This document shows positions 53,925 to 64,000 of a stretch of DNA of 64,000 nt, piece after piece (the first letter of the stretch is position 1; every line of letters starts with the position of its first letter). This DNA comes from Cryptomeria japonica (Eukaryota; Streptophyta; Pinopsida; Cupressales; Cupressaceae), in NCBI RefSeq assembly GCF_030272615.1, contig NC_081406.1, forward strand, positions 116,531,783 to 116,595,782, given 5' to 3'. The notes beneath the pieces were generated by a model. The model was given only the letters and a program-made list of their open reading frames with translations, did not search any database and was not told where the DNA came from. Made by a program: the position numbers and the translations under genes.

Positions 53925-56740
53925 CCCACCAAGTATTTTCTGAACTTGGCCAATGCATGCATGATTGCAAGCATTTCCTTGTCATAGATAGAGTAAGACT
54001 TCTCAGCTCCACATAACTCCCTACTCCCAAACGCTATTGGATGCTTCTCTTGCATCAAAACAACACCAACTCCTTCTCCTCATGCATCACAATGCAATTC
54101 AAAGGGCTTGGAGAAGTCGGGTATAGCCAAAACAAGGCACGAACTCATAATCTCCTTAAACTTGTCAAACACTCCTTTTGTCTTTTTTGACCAACTAAAA
54201 GCTCCCTTTTTAGTGAGATCAGTAAGGGGGGCAGCAAGCTGCGAGTATCCCTTCACAAGTCTCCTGTAGAAACCGCATAGGCCCAAGAACCCATTCAGAT
54301 GCATCAAGTTCTCAAGCGAGGGCCAATCAACAATTGCCTTGATCTTCTCAGGATCCACCTTAACTCCCTCTGCAATGATGATGTGACCAAGGAAAAGTAT
54401 CTTAGCAAACAGTGATTCTAACTCCAGTATGTTGAGCACTTCATCTAAGTGTTGCAAGTGCTCTTCCGAAGTCTTGCTAAAGATGAGGATGTCATCAAAA
54501 ATATCAGCACAAACTTCCTTAACTGCTTCTGAAAGATCTTATTCATGCAAGATTGGAATGTTGCGGGAGCGTTAGTCAAACCAAAGGGCATGACTAGAAA
54601 TTCAAAATGCCCAAAGTGGCACCTGAATGCAATTTTCTCAATATCAGACTCCTTCATGCGAATTTAATGGTACTCTGATCAGAGATCAATTTTTGAAAAG
54701 AAGACAGCCCCATGTAGTTCATAATTGAGCTCATCAATCCTGGGAATGGGGTACCGATTTTTTATAGTCTTCTGATTTAGTGCACGACATCCACACACAT
54801 TCACATGGTCCCATCTTTCTTTTATCTAGAACCACCGCTGAAGCAAATGGGCTCTTACTTGGACGGATGAAACCCATGTCCAAGAGTTCCTTGATTGCTT
54901 TCTCTATTTCATCTTTCTGTGTTAGGATACCATTAAGGAGTGGTAATAACCGGTTTTGCTCCCTCCTCCAACTCAATGATGTGTTCAGATCCCCTATCAG
55001 GAGGTCTCCTAGGTGGTAAGTCCTCAAAGACTTTGCTTCTTTTTGTGATTAGCTCCTGATTATCTAAAGGATATTGTCTCTTCACTTCCACAAGGTCAGA
55101 TGGCATAATCACACACTCTACTGCCCACTCAACTTGTCCATGGCGAATCATCTTTTCCATCATTTTTAGTGACACAATACGGGGGCCTCCATTTGATATC
55201 CCTCTCAATACTACCTTCTTTCCTTCAGACGTGAATTTTAACTCCATGGTTTGCAAGTTAAGAGTGATCTCTCCAAGAGAACGCAGCCACTGTATGCCAA
55301 GGACCACGTCATATGTTCCTCCAATGTTAACAACATAGAAGTCATCCTTGACTTCGTAGTTACCTAGCCTCATAGACATATTGGAAACCATCTGTTAGCA
55401 ACAAATAGTTGACCCATCAGCCACCATGACCTTAAAGTCTTCAACTTCATCAGTGACAACTGACAAGGCCTCTCTTTGCAACAATTCTAGCATCAATGAA
55501 GTTGTGAGTTGCTCCGGTATCAATTAGAGCAATAAGTCGATGCTCTCCCAATGCTCCTCGAACTCTAAATGATTCATTCTTGTGAAAGCTTGAGAGTTGG
55601 GCAACTATACCCCCATTATCTTGATCACTTTCAGGCCCTTCTGGAACCTCTTCATACTCACTCTCCTCCATGTCAGTCTGCTGTTCTGACATTTCAGAAT
55701 CTGATCCATTAGCAGAATAGGCTTCCAGTTGACGTGCACTGCCCTTTCCATGACAACTATGACCTAGGGCCCATGGTTCTTTGTATGAGTAACATAAATT
55801 CTTCCTTTTGGGCTCTTGGCGGAGCTCATCATCCATTCGACGAGGAAACTTTTTGGACTGATTGGAAAATTTCTTCTTGTCCTTTCAATAGGGGAAAGGC
55901 TTGGACTGGAATTTAGACTTCGGGGCAGCCAACTCCATGCTACTAGATGTCCTGATTGCTTCAGCCAAGCTGGGCAGATCAAAGGCTTTAACCCATCCTT
56001 TCAAGGGTTCTTCAAGTCCTTCAATGAATAGGACCACTAACCTCTTCTCAAAAATACTGCTAACCATAACTGAAAGGCTTTGAAACTCGGTTATGTAAGT
56101 GTCTAAAGAGCCCTGCTGCTTGAGTTGTGCAAGCTCTCAAAATTTCACCTCGGGATCCTTAGTATCAAATCTTTCAATGAGCTTGTTGGTGAACTCAGTA
56201 TAGGTATTAATCAAACTATGGCCAAGGGTGACCAACCCATGATACCACCACTCGTGAGCAGCTGCATCCAAGTGCAAGGTAGAAAACTTGATGGCATCTT
56301 CTTCTAGCATTGGCCTCAAGGACAAATAGTTGTCCAACTTCTGAACCCATGCTCTAACCGAACACTTAATGTTCCCATCAAAATGAGCTAGAGTCACCTT
56401 TCCAAGAACTTGTTGATAGTCTCTCGGAGCGGAATAACGGTTGTCATATCTCCCATCCCTTCTCTTCTTTTGGTTCATGTATTTGTCAAGGGTAAGGATG
56501 TTTCAAATCTCCTCTAGAAGAGAGGCATACTCCATGTAGCTAGCCCTTATCTCATCGACCATTGGAACCTCCACTTCAGGTGGCGATGCTTCCTTTGGAA
56601 GGAAGACGAATTGCAAAGGTCTTGAAACAGACCCACCGGGAGTTCCACCATTGTTGCTACTCTAGTTGCTTCCATTCCTATTTCCTCCAGAGTTATTAGA
56701 GGAGCTGGCATTAGTTCCATTAGTGTTTTGATTAGGAATC
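53925..56740 (-). pseudogene. Tekay-like RNase H-RT-protease-gag fragment, minus strand
   Basis: Read from right to left. Gag: DAIKFSTLHLDAAAHEWW, DTKDPEVKF and FIEGLEEPLKGWVK (56,550-55,880). Zinc knuckle LCYSYKEPWALGHSC, whose second Cys is Tyr. Protease: [23 protein letters not shown] with DTG intact. Linker: [50 protein letters not shown], then a frameshift at the catalytic FDDIL box ([10 protein letters not shown]). RNase H start: FELHCDA. The integrase and chromodomain are absent; a Tekay LTR piece follows instead. Many stops and frameshifts. Confidence 0.88.
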
Positions 56741-57165
56741 TGTTGATGTGTTTTTTATGCACATGTGAACACAGAATAAAATACTGAAGTATCTTATCCT
56801 CTCTTGAACAAAGTTCCCGACTGCTGAAGATCTCGCTGAAGGATCAGTCGGAGTAACTCCAAGTTTCTGTTATGTAGGATCTCTACGTGTGGATAAGCTC
56901 TTTGTGGTATGATGTGATTTTGCTGGAATCACAAGGGGACTTACACTTGACGACCTAAACATCTAATTTGCTGGAATCACAGGTCCTATTAACTAACTGG
57001 AAGACAAACAAATGACAAAAGATGCAAGGTTCGGGAAGTCTACTCTACTACCTAGAATGCGAGAAGATGGATGAACGACTAGGTGGAGTCCTACTGGGCT
57101 GGGTCTCACCATCAAGTTGAACAATTCAACACCAACTCAGTGCGATCTTCTAGGGTAATTCATTA
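56741..57165 (-). repeat. Giant-LTR-family end fragment, minus strand (C)
   Basis: The reverse complement ends ...ACACATCAACA and matches the end of the family B LTR (53,310-53,743): CTTATCCACACGTAGAGA, CAAGAGAGGATAAG and TATTTTATTCTGTGTT are shared, with weaker matching upstream (CTAGAAGATCGCA). It abuts Tekay gag at 56,740. Confidence 0.85.
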
Positions 57166-58640
57166 GGACCATGATCAATCCAGATGCAAGTTGTTTTCCC
57201 AAAATCCCCATAATCAAAATCATAATAACTTTCAAGGCTAGGATTAAGGAAAGAGGCAACTTGGCATATTTCAGGCTCAGATGGCACTGCATTGTCGGAA
57301 GCGAGGTCATCAGCTGCTTCAGGAGGTCGCCATTGATGATGAACCATTCCACGAGCATTTGCAGTATGTTGGTCTTGATTTGGAAGTTCTTGAAACAAGC
57401 TCAGCACCCCTTTGAATAGCTCAACATTCTCTGTTTTCACTGAGATATCTTGCATAAACCAAGCATCTTCATGAAACATTGTAAGCATGTCTTCAAAAAT
57501 GAGAGCTTCCTTGAGTGATTGAGCTTCAAACATCTCCTCTAGTTGATCAAATGTAATCTCTAGTGGCCTTTCTTCTTCAAGCTTAGTCTCAAGAGGTCGG
57601 AGCTGATGATGAACCACCTCACTCACCATAACTTGTTTGTCTTGAAAAAATTTTGGCAGTGATTCCACTTGTACTTCTTCTATAAAATCCTTCAGCGCTC
57701 CCTCAAATATCATGATGGTGATGAAATCTTTAAGCGCCCCTTTGAATTGTTCTTCATACCTGGGCTCACTTATGATGATGTGTATTTCCTTGTTCAACAT
57801 CTCAACTTGATTGTCTTCTTCAATGATGCTATTTGAAACCTCCTGCAATTGAATCTCAAGGATCTCCTTTCGTAGCATAAGCGAGAATTCTTCAAGGAAT
57901 GAGTCATCTTCTCCTTTAATTACTTGTTCAACTCATGGATCTTCCTTTATCACTGTTTGAGTATTCTCAACTGATTCTTCAACTTTTGTTTCATGGTATT
58001 CCTTTTCAAGTGCAAGGCATAGCGGGCTATCCACTGTAATACATTGTTCCTTGGGTGCATTTGTATCGTCAACGTACAACTAATCCTTCTCACAATCAGA
58101 TGCTAGAACGATGTCTTGTTCATAGGTCCTCCTGAATTCAGCTGCAAGATGTGCACCCCAAGATCTGTTCATGATGCATTCTTCCTCGAACAAAGTTGGC
58201 ATTCCAAACTGGTTTCTGACTTGATTGATAGGCATTTCACATACTGAGCAAGTAAATTCAGAGTGAGGTGAGTTGTGAATTCTACACCACAATGGTAGTA
58301 ATGTGTTCTCCAAACGCATTTCACCATTCAAAATGAGCTGACTCTCGATCATCCACAAGAAGCTTAGAAGAGGATCCTTGCTTTCTGGGACACTAAAGCT
58401 GCCTTCTTCTGTTTCTGGCCTGGGGACATCCCAAAAGAAGATTTTTCCCTGTGCTACTGATTCCATCCTCGATAAGTACTTCAAGCAATGCATTTCATCA
58501 TGCTCCTCTGCCTCATGGACTTGACACTGCCCTGGTCTTGCAAACTCGGACAATCTGCGTGGATAAAGCTGTGTATCTAATCTCCACCAAAGTTCAGGAA
58601 AATCAACTTGTTGCTCATCGTGAAACTATTGTTGCTCCAT
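57150..58640 (-). pseudogene. Tat-like leader gene (ORF1-like), function unknown
   Basis: One continuous minus-strand frame of 497 codons from ATG 58,640. It has only three interruptions: TAG at the fifth codon, TAG at 58,080 and a TGA near 57,935. Visible features are FPELWWRLDTQLYPRR near the start, a zinc-knuckle-like LPLWCRIHNSPHSEFTCSVC that strongly resembles the motif in the Tat-like gag/protease (WCRIHNAVHSKLSCAMC), and a very acidic second half with internal repeats (FKGALKDF / FEGALKDF / FKGVLSLF; VVHHQLRPLE / MVHHQWRPPE). It sits downstream of a primer-site-like stretch, so it is likely the first gene of a Tat-like element rather than a host gene. The end runs into the LTR fragment at ~57,165. 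Confidence 0.62.
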
Positions 58641-59033
58641 GAGAAATCTTTTCTTTTTGATTTTTTGATTTTTAACTTTTTTTGGATTTTCTATTTTTCA
58701 CTATTTTTTGGATTTTCTGGAATAAGAGAGATCTTCAATATCTCAGATTCAACTTGAACGTTCAACTAGTTCCAACTTGCTTCCTTGTTTTCGCAAGTCC
58801 AACTGACAACCCAGCAATCACCTTCCTTCTTTGTATCACTTCCGTCGAGTGTTTGAAAAAAGGCTTTCCACTGATCTTCCTTGGATTCAAGAGTTCGTAT
58901 TCGCTCACCTTTCTTCTGCTTCAATTTTGTCGAGTGTGGAGGGTAAAAAAGTCTTTAAGATTATTTCTTCAAATGTGATGTGACTTGTCAAGATCCGACG
59001 TTCAAATGCTCAGCCCCCCTTCTAGCGCCAATT
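58641..59033 (-). other. Tat-like leader with primer-site-like start
   Basis: On the minus strand it starts TGGCGCTAGAAGGGGGG (59,017-59,033). The first bases TGG match the complement of a tRNA CCA end and the stretch looks like a primer binding site. A ~390-bp A-rich untranslated leader up to the ATG at 58,640 follows. The sequence immediately upstream should be an LTR end but is aRNH coding sequence instead. Confidence 0.45.
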
Positions 59034-59325
59034 CTGCTCCTTCCACTTCCTCTTCATCAATGATTTGGGCTAAGAAGACATCCATGTTGGTCAAGAAATC
59101 CAATATGTGCTTGTCGTCTTCGAAAACCTGAAAGTTGGTGATGTTGTCTAGGACTAAAGGCACTGGGGTCAGCTCTACTGTGAACTTCTTCAATCCTTCC
59201 ATAGCTAATGGTACCAAAGAGCTAGCGGCCTGTGCAAGAGAATTAGCCACTTGATTCTGATGTCTGTATATGGACTTGATATTGAAGGCCTCAAAACTTT
59301 CAATGAGATCCCAAACTTTCCTTCC
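59030..59325 (-). pseudogene. Tat-like aRNH fragment
   Basis: Minus-strand match to 42,355-42,650 of the Tat-like pol: WDLIESFEAFNIKS-type sequence, ANSLAQAASSLVPLAMEGL, TVELTPVP and NITNFQVFEDDKHILDFL. It also has Asn in the last catalytic motif (MANSLAQ). It fuses to the primer-site-like leader at a shared GAATTGG. Confidence 0.88.
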
Positions 59326-59339
59326 TTAGTGTTCAAATC

Positions 59340-60663
59340 TCATTTCAATCTTCTATAAGTTGAAGAGAACTCTACAAGTGATAACATCCATGTCATACCA
59401 AAAATAACATCATTGTCCCCCATATCAACCACATAGAATTCATCTTTCAACTCAAAGTCATCCAACTGTACACTCGAATTAGACATCTTACGATTACAAG
59501 GAAACTTATACATGTTAGCTACCATCACCTTCAATCCATCATGCTCTTCAATTTGCAATCCCCTCTTAGCTTCAAATCTGTCATCAATAAAATTATGCGT
59601 AGCCCCTATATCGATCAAAGCAACTACTCGTTGCCCCTATATTACACCTCACCTTGAATGTGATTGTCTTTTGAGCACTAGTAAGTTATGGAATGGTCCT
59701 ATCATCCTTGGACTCTTCTTCTAATGCGCTTTCCTCTTCAATACTCTCTGAATCAAACTGTTGATCTAATTTTTTTGATCCAAATTCCACAGCAGAAAAA
59801 TACTTCAACTGTTTAGCCTTTGCTTTCATACTTCACTTATGTGAGGGGTCTTAAGATTCTCTGCAATTGAAGCACAATTTGCTACTTTTGAGGTCATTCA
59901 GCTGCTCACTATCCAGCCTGCTTGAATTAATCCATGGCTGATATGATTCCCTTTGGAATTGTTTTTTGTCCTTGTCCTTATGAGGGAATCTCTTAGACTG
60001 AAATTTGCTTCTAGAAGTAGAAGCCTCCATGTCTCGAGCTTTTTTGATGAACTCTTGTAAGGTAGGTGGATCGAGAACCTTAATCCAACCTCTCAATGGA
60101 TCTATCAACCCATCCATGAAAAGAACCATTAGTCTTCTCTCTAAAATATCAATGACTAACACTTCAAGTCTTTGAAAATCTGCAATATATGTATCAACTG
60201 AACCCCATTGCTTCAATTGTGCAACTCTTTAAAATGCAGCTCCGGATCCTCCTTATCAAATCTCTCAATTAACCTCTCTATAATGTATCCTATCATGTCC
60301 ATGGTGATCATCCCATGATGCCACCACTCATGTGCAATTCCATCAAGATATATTGTTGCATACTTAATGGCCTGTTCTTCTGACATAAAATTGAGCTAGA
60401 AATAGGTGTCTACATTCTAAACCCAAGCTCTAGCTGAAGTCTACCGTGAACTATCGTAATAAGGAAGAGTCAATTTCCCCACCTTCTGCAAATCATAGTT
60501 TTGTGCTCTATCACGAGTGCGGAGTCTATACTTCATTCTAACATCCATATAATCCCTCGATGATATAGCTGCCTAGAACTCAGGACCTCCACTCTCCTAA
60601 TCATGTCTAAATTGATCCTACAAATCAGTTCTCTAAGGTTCATTATCTAATGGTGTCGGTATC
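59340..60663 (-). pseudogene. Tekay-like protease-gag fragment, minus strand
   Basis: Read from right to left. A degraded gag N-terminus (QQIPTP near 60,650) leads to a capsid with HEWWHHGMI, FQRLEVLVIDILERRLM and DGLIDPLRGWIKVLDPPTL. A knuckle remnant (LCFNCRES) and the protease follow. In the protease the DTG active site reads DIG ([14 protein letters not shown]), as in element 1. Frameshifts lie at ~60,230 and between gag and protease. It is interrupted at 60,664 by the third giant LTR. Confidence 0.85.
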
Positions 60664-61119
60664 TGTTGTGTGTTGCACATGCTCCCTGTCGCCAACAGGG
60701 TCCCCCTTCCTGTTTTGAGCCTTTCGTCTTTGTCCTGCTAAGTTTCGCGCAGAGTGTCTCGCGTCTTTTTGTGCGAGTCCACAACTGGTCCATAAAGTGA
60801 TGATGTCAGAGAAATGAGCCAATGAATCCTCCCGACTAGTCTAGCCCTCGGGCATGAGTGCTGAGAGTCTGTTCGAAGTTTTAAAAATCGCCTTGGATAG
60901 GCGTAAGGTAGTAGGAATTGGCGAAGCCCGCCAAGCAAGAGCAGTGCGCCTAAAGGTCGCACGAGGACCAAAGTCGCCGTTTTTCGCACAAGAGCTATGA
61001 AGTAGATTGCGCAAGGTTTATCCCCCCGAATGTTTGTAGGATTTGAATGAAGGATGATTTTCACCTGCTGATGAAGGATCAAACTCCCTGACCAAAATGC
61101 TGAAGTCGCGAAACTTGCC

Positions 61120-62560
61120 TAAATGCCTTAGGAGTCTGAAGCCTCCAAAATCCAAATTTGTGGAATCGAGCGAACGCTGGTCTGAGGTCCGATGTTTTAC
61201 GTAAGTTTTCAAAATTGCCTATGGGGCCAAATTTCGGACCTAGAGGCCCAAAGGGTTAAAATTTCACTAAGTTAAAAGTTGCCAGAATCGCCCAGGGGGC
61301 CGAATTTCGGACCCTGGGGCGAAAATTTCAAAATTTGATGTTTCCCATTTGGTCTGAAAATGATGTGAAATGCTTTTAAATGTTGCAAAAGGTAGCTCCA
61401 GGTCCGAAAATCACTAAAAAATGCCCAAATTCGGACCCTGGGGCGAAAACTGGAGAGTGTGAAAACGCAAAGTATTCCCAAACGACCTTCAAGGTCTGAA
61501 AAACGCCCTGAAGCCCCAAATTCGGACTTTACCTCCGAAATTTAAAAAATGGCAAATCGCAAAAGGGGCGTTGAAGCTCCAAAATTTGTAAAAAAAAGCG
61601 TTTAGGTCCGAAACCCGCCATGAGCCTCATTTTCGGACCCTAGAGAGGTAAGTGAAAGTGTATCGAATTTTATAAAAGAAGACGCTAAGGTCCGAAAAGC
61701 ATGTAAAACCTCAATTTCGGACCCCCCAGCTCCGAAATTTCGAAAAATGGTAAAGCGCAAAAATGCTTCAAACTCCGAAATCACTTAAGGTTCTCATCTT
61801 CGGACCCTGGGGCGATTTTGGAAAAATATATAAAGTGCGAAATCTTGCAAAAGGTGGGCCAAGCCCCGAAAATCGCTTAAGGTTCTTATTTTCGGACCAT
61901 GGGGCGAAATTGAAAGAATGTAAAAGGTGCGAAATCTTGCAAAAACTCCTCCAAGTCCGAAGTTCGCCTTAGACACCCATTTTCGGACCCCAACCCCGAA
62001 ATTTTAAAACTCATCAAATTTTGGAAAGAAGATATAAAGGTCCAAAGTTCTCCACGAGGCATTGAGCTCCGAAGTTTGTTTAAGTTTGCAAAATGCGCTT
62101 CAAGCACCCAAAGCTCTATAGCGTTAAAATCACGAAGTATACCTCAGGCCCGAAAACTCCAAAAATCCCCAAAATCGCGAAAGGTTGAAGGCGATGAAAT
62201 TGGCAGAAACGTCCAATAGCTCCGAAATAAGCAAAATCGTTCCCTAGGTCCGAAATTGCGATAAATGCAAAACGCTTAAAGCTCCGAAGTCTGTTTCCAA
62301 GTCGCAAAATGCACTTCAAATGCCCAAATCCCCAGCAGGTTAAAATCGCGAAAAATGGCAAATCACAAAAGAAGAGGTGTTAGAGCTCCGAAGTTTTCTC
62401 CAAGGCGGTGAGCTCCGAAATTCGTCAGAAGCCTACAAATCACGAAGTGTGAAACACGAAATTTGCAAAAGAAGAAAACGTTACTAATCCGAAGTTTGCC
62501 CTTAGGATTGAATAGAGGGCAAAATTTAAATTTCAAAGGGGTCTCCAAAAGGTCCGAAGT
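61120..62560 (+). repeat. Hairpin-forming TCGGACC/GGTCCGA array, family C2
   Basis: TTTCGGACC(CTGGGGCGAAA) half-sites occur at about 61,234, 61,307, 61,431, 61,522, 61,633, 61,717, 61,800, 61,892 and 61,983 (steps 73-124 bp, mostly 83-92). The inverse half-site AGGTCCGAAA or CTCCGAA lies between them, so neighbours can pair across ~20-bp loops (for example 61,605-61,642 and 61,689-61,723). Past 62,000 only CTCCGAAG-type half-sites remain, to about 62,560. The GGGGCGAAA part resembles the CAGGGCGAAA right arm of the family B hairpins. Confidence 0.88.
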
Positions 62561-62951
62561 TGAAAGGTGAAATCATTCGAAATTTTTAAATCCTCCATTT
62601 CTCCAAAATCGCTGCGCGCAGGCCCAGATTGGGAAATTCAAAGTCTGATAAACCCTCCCTCAACGTTGTTGCATTTTGTGCAAAGAAAGATAACGACAGA
62701 TTTGAAAGACAAAGCCAATTTCATAAATCATATTCAAGGTAAAGCATTGTGTAAACTTTTCCAAAGCATTCAAATTTAAATTGCCAATTGCCCAGGGTAA
62801 AAAACCATTTAAAATGATAAATTCTCTCTCGTCCAACAACCGCGAAAAGTTTAAATCAAGAAGATAACCATTGGAATTCGAAACTTTGCAAAATCGTCCG
62901 TTCATTTCACGCGGCAAGGTCGGGCAATCTCTCACCATCCGCTCTCATCAG

Positions 62952-63388
62952 GTAAGTACGCTTTGTCTCGTATGATCATCTGAAAATGCTTAAATCAAAT
63001 AGACAAATGCGTGAAATTTGATCAAAATGCCTGAATTTTTTAAATCTGCATCTCTTTCGCTTATAAAACGTTGTTCAAAGCACTCAAAATCTAGAATTCA
63101 CTCCTAAGGCTTCACCAAAAATTGCATCTTTTTTTCAAACTTAGGAGAACTTTTCATGCTTTGCCTCTATTGAAATTGATTCAAAATCCAAAAAGCGTTA
63201 AGTATAAATTCGCAATCAAAAATCTTCATGAATGCTGTGATTAAAACTGATCAAGCCCTTTTTTACCTAGAAATGTCGCTCCATGTCCAATCTAAATTTT
63301 AAATTAATCCTGGCATGCTGGAGTATTTTTCTATCTAACCCACCTTGCTTTTCTTGTATCACCTCGTAATCCACGTCCGACTGTGCAG
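62952..63388 (+). other. Predicted leader intron of the C2 LTR gene
   Basis: Strong donor CATCAG|GTAAGTA at 62,952, pyrimidine-rich tract and acceptor GACTGTGCAG at 63,388, with a CTAAC branch-like motif near 63,335. 437 bp, ending 5 bp before the ATG. Confidence 0.65.
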
Positions 63389-63393
63389 GATAA

Positions 63394-64000
63394 ATGCCTA
63401 AATCGGCGGTAGAATCATCAAAAACGCCCGCTGCAGCCGAGACCTCACAAGCATCCAAATCAGATATCCCACGTAAGGTTGAAAGGATGAAGTATCAATA
63501 TCAGAGGGGAGGATTGAGGGAGTCGAAGGTTCAAAGCGTCTGGGACAATATTGGTGATACCGACCTTGGCCATATTGATATTCAAGACTTCAGGAATCGG
63601 GTCTTCTCACCCAACGCATATGGCAGGCCTAGGCAGATGGTGGAAAGTGGCATCGCCCAAGCGGCGGGATTTCCTCCAACAATACAGAACTATGAATTAG
63701 TAGTAGAGGCTGCCCAACATTATGAACCGAATTCTAGACTAGTGCTCCTCGAGAATATGACTATCGCCGACTTCTCTCCTGAGGCCATTGGTGATGCATT
63801 TGACATCCCCTTTCCAAACAATCCCACAGCTACAACCATAGATGAAGCACAAGGAGCATATGATATGAATCCGGCCCGATGCAAGGCACTAATCAACGAA
63901 GAATGGTTCAAGGAGAAAAGGCCTTCAAATGCCAGAATTGTGAAAAAGACCCCCAGGAGTGGTTTTCATAATGAACATGGGGATATGGTCACATTGCTCA
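63394..64000 (+). CDS. LTR-encoded gene of unrecognised family, copy C2 (open, partial)
   Basis: Starts MPKSAVESSKTPAAAE at the first ATG after the predicted splice acceptor and is open for all 202 codons left in the window. It aligns with copy B without gaps of note (WDNIGDTDLGHIDIQDF; ESGIAQAAGFPPTIQNYELV; EAAQHYEPNSR; LINEEWFKEKRPSNARI; DMVTLL) and with copy A (RMKYQY; DLGHIDIQDFRNRV). CAG codons are intact. Unlike copies A and B no lesion is visible, so this may be a functional or recently functional gene. Function unknown; the DNA downstream is needed for the linker and coiled-coil half. Confidence 0.8.
   Translation, partial: MPKSAVESSKTPAAAETSQASKSDIPRKVERMKYQYQRGGLRESKVQSVWDNIGDTDLGHIDIQDFRNRVFSPNAYGRPRQMVESGIAQAAGFPPTIQNYELVVEAAQHYEPNSRLVLLENMTIADFSPEAIGDAFDIPFPNNPTATTIDEAQGAYDMNPARCKALINEEWFKEKRPSNARIVKKTPRSGFHNEHGDMVTLL

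Larger units (their letters stand above)
60664..64000 (+). repeat. Giant gene-bearing LTR, family C2 (runs off the window)
   Basis: It starts TGTTGTG within or at the edge of a Tekay gag; the 5 bp before it are GTATC (60,659-60,663). The first ~45 bp match the family B LTR start. A hairpin array, leader intron and an open gene follow in the same order as in families A and B. The end is outside the window, so whether it is a solo LTR, a 5' LTR or a 3' LTR cannot be said. Confidence 0.68.

Noticed and set aside
1-64000. tRNA or rRNA genes
   Set aside because: I found no cloverleaf with A and B boxes and no rRNA core sequence by eye. Matches to tRNA 3' ends are the primer binding sites of the retroelements.

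Overview
Organism and content. The window looks like nuclear DNA of a seed plant, most likely a conifer. There are very few host exons, the host gene has very long introns, and almost everything else is nested, decayed LTR retrotransposon sequence. The only host gene I can support is two exons (minus strand, 18,286-18,829) of the purine-synthesis enzyme phosphoribosylaminoimidazole (AIR) carboxylase. The rest is Ty3/gypsy Tekay/Del-like chromovirus copies (tRNA-iMet primer site), Ty3/gypsy Tat/Ogre-like sequence with an archaeal-type RNase H, a deleted Copia element, a LINE, a hAT DNA transposon and a young non-autonomous long-LTR element.

Layout. 1-1,449: unrecognised degenerate retroelement-like DNA. 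1,450-16,800: a minus-strand Tekay-like element, split by a solo Tekay LTR (4,136-5,903, TSD TGCTT) and by a giant 6.6-kb solo LTR of another family (8,071-14,657). 16,801-17,944: a plus-strand LTR remnant. 17,945-20,748: the AIR carboxylase exons and introns. 20,749-29,010: a minus-strand hAT transposase pseudogene, interrupted by a 1.07-kb Copia deletion derivative (TSD GAAAC) and by a 5.67-kb young non-autonomous element (TSD GTATC). 29,090-31,950: a LINE. 32,200-37,963: a plus-strand Tekay element with 5' LTR, gag and pol. 37,991-39,857: a minus-strand Tekay gag end and LTR. 39,858-53,743: a Tat-like element (gag-PR-aRNH-RT-RNH-INT) ending in a 7.3-kb 3' LTR. 53,744-60,663: a mosaic of minus-strand Tekay and Tat fragments. 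60,664-64,000: the start of a third giant LTR, running off the window.

Main discovery. Three giant LTRs (8,071-14,657; 46,450-53,743; 60,664-64,000+) begin TGTTGT, and the two whose ends are visible finish in CAACA. Each carries, in the same order, a family-specific array of short palindromes, a leader intron and one gene of a shared, unrecognised protein family of about 1,100 codons. In the two complete copies a second TATA box and poly(A) signal follow the gene, so the gene lies in U3. The second LTR also has a TATA box just upstream of the gene. The protein family, the hairpin arrays (one with about 168-bp periodicity) and the placement of a spliced gene inside an LTR deserve follow-up. 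The third copy is open throughout the visible 202 codons, so it may come from a recently active family.

Decay. In-frame stops in the retroelement genes are mostly TAG, several at places where related copies have glutamine. This fits CAG-to-TAG change by deamination of methylated CHG sites. All functional statements come from reading the sequence and from motif recall; no database search was run.
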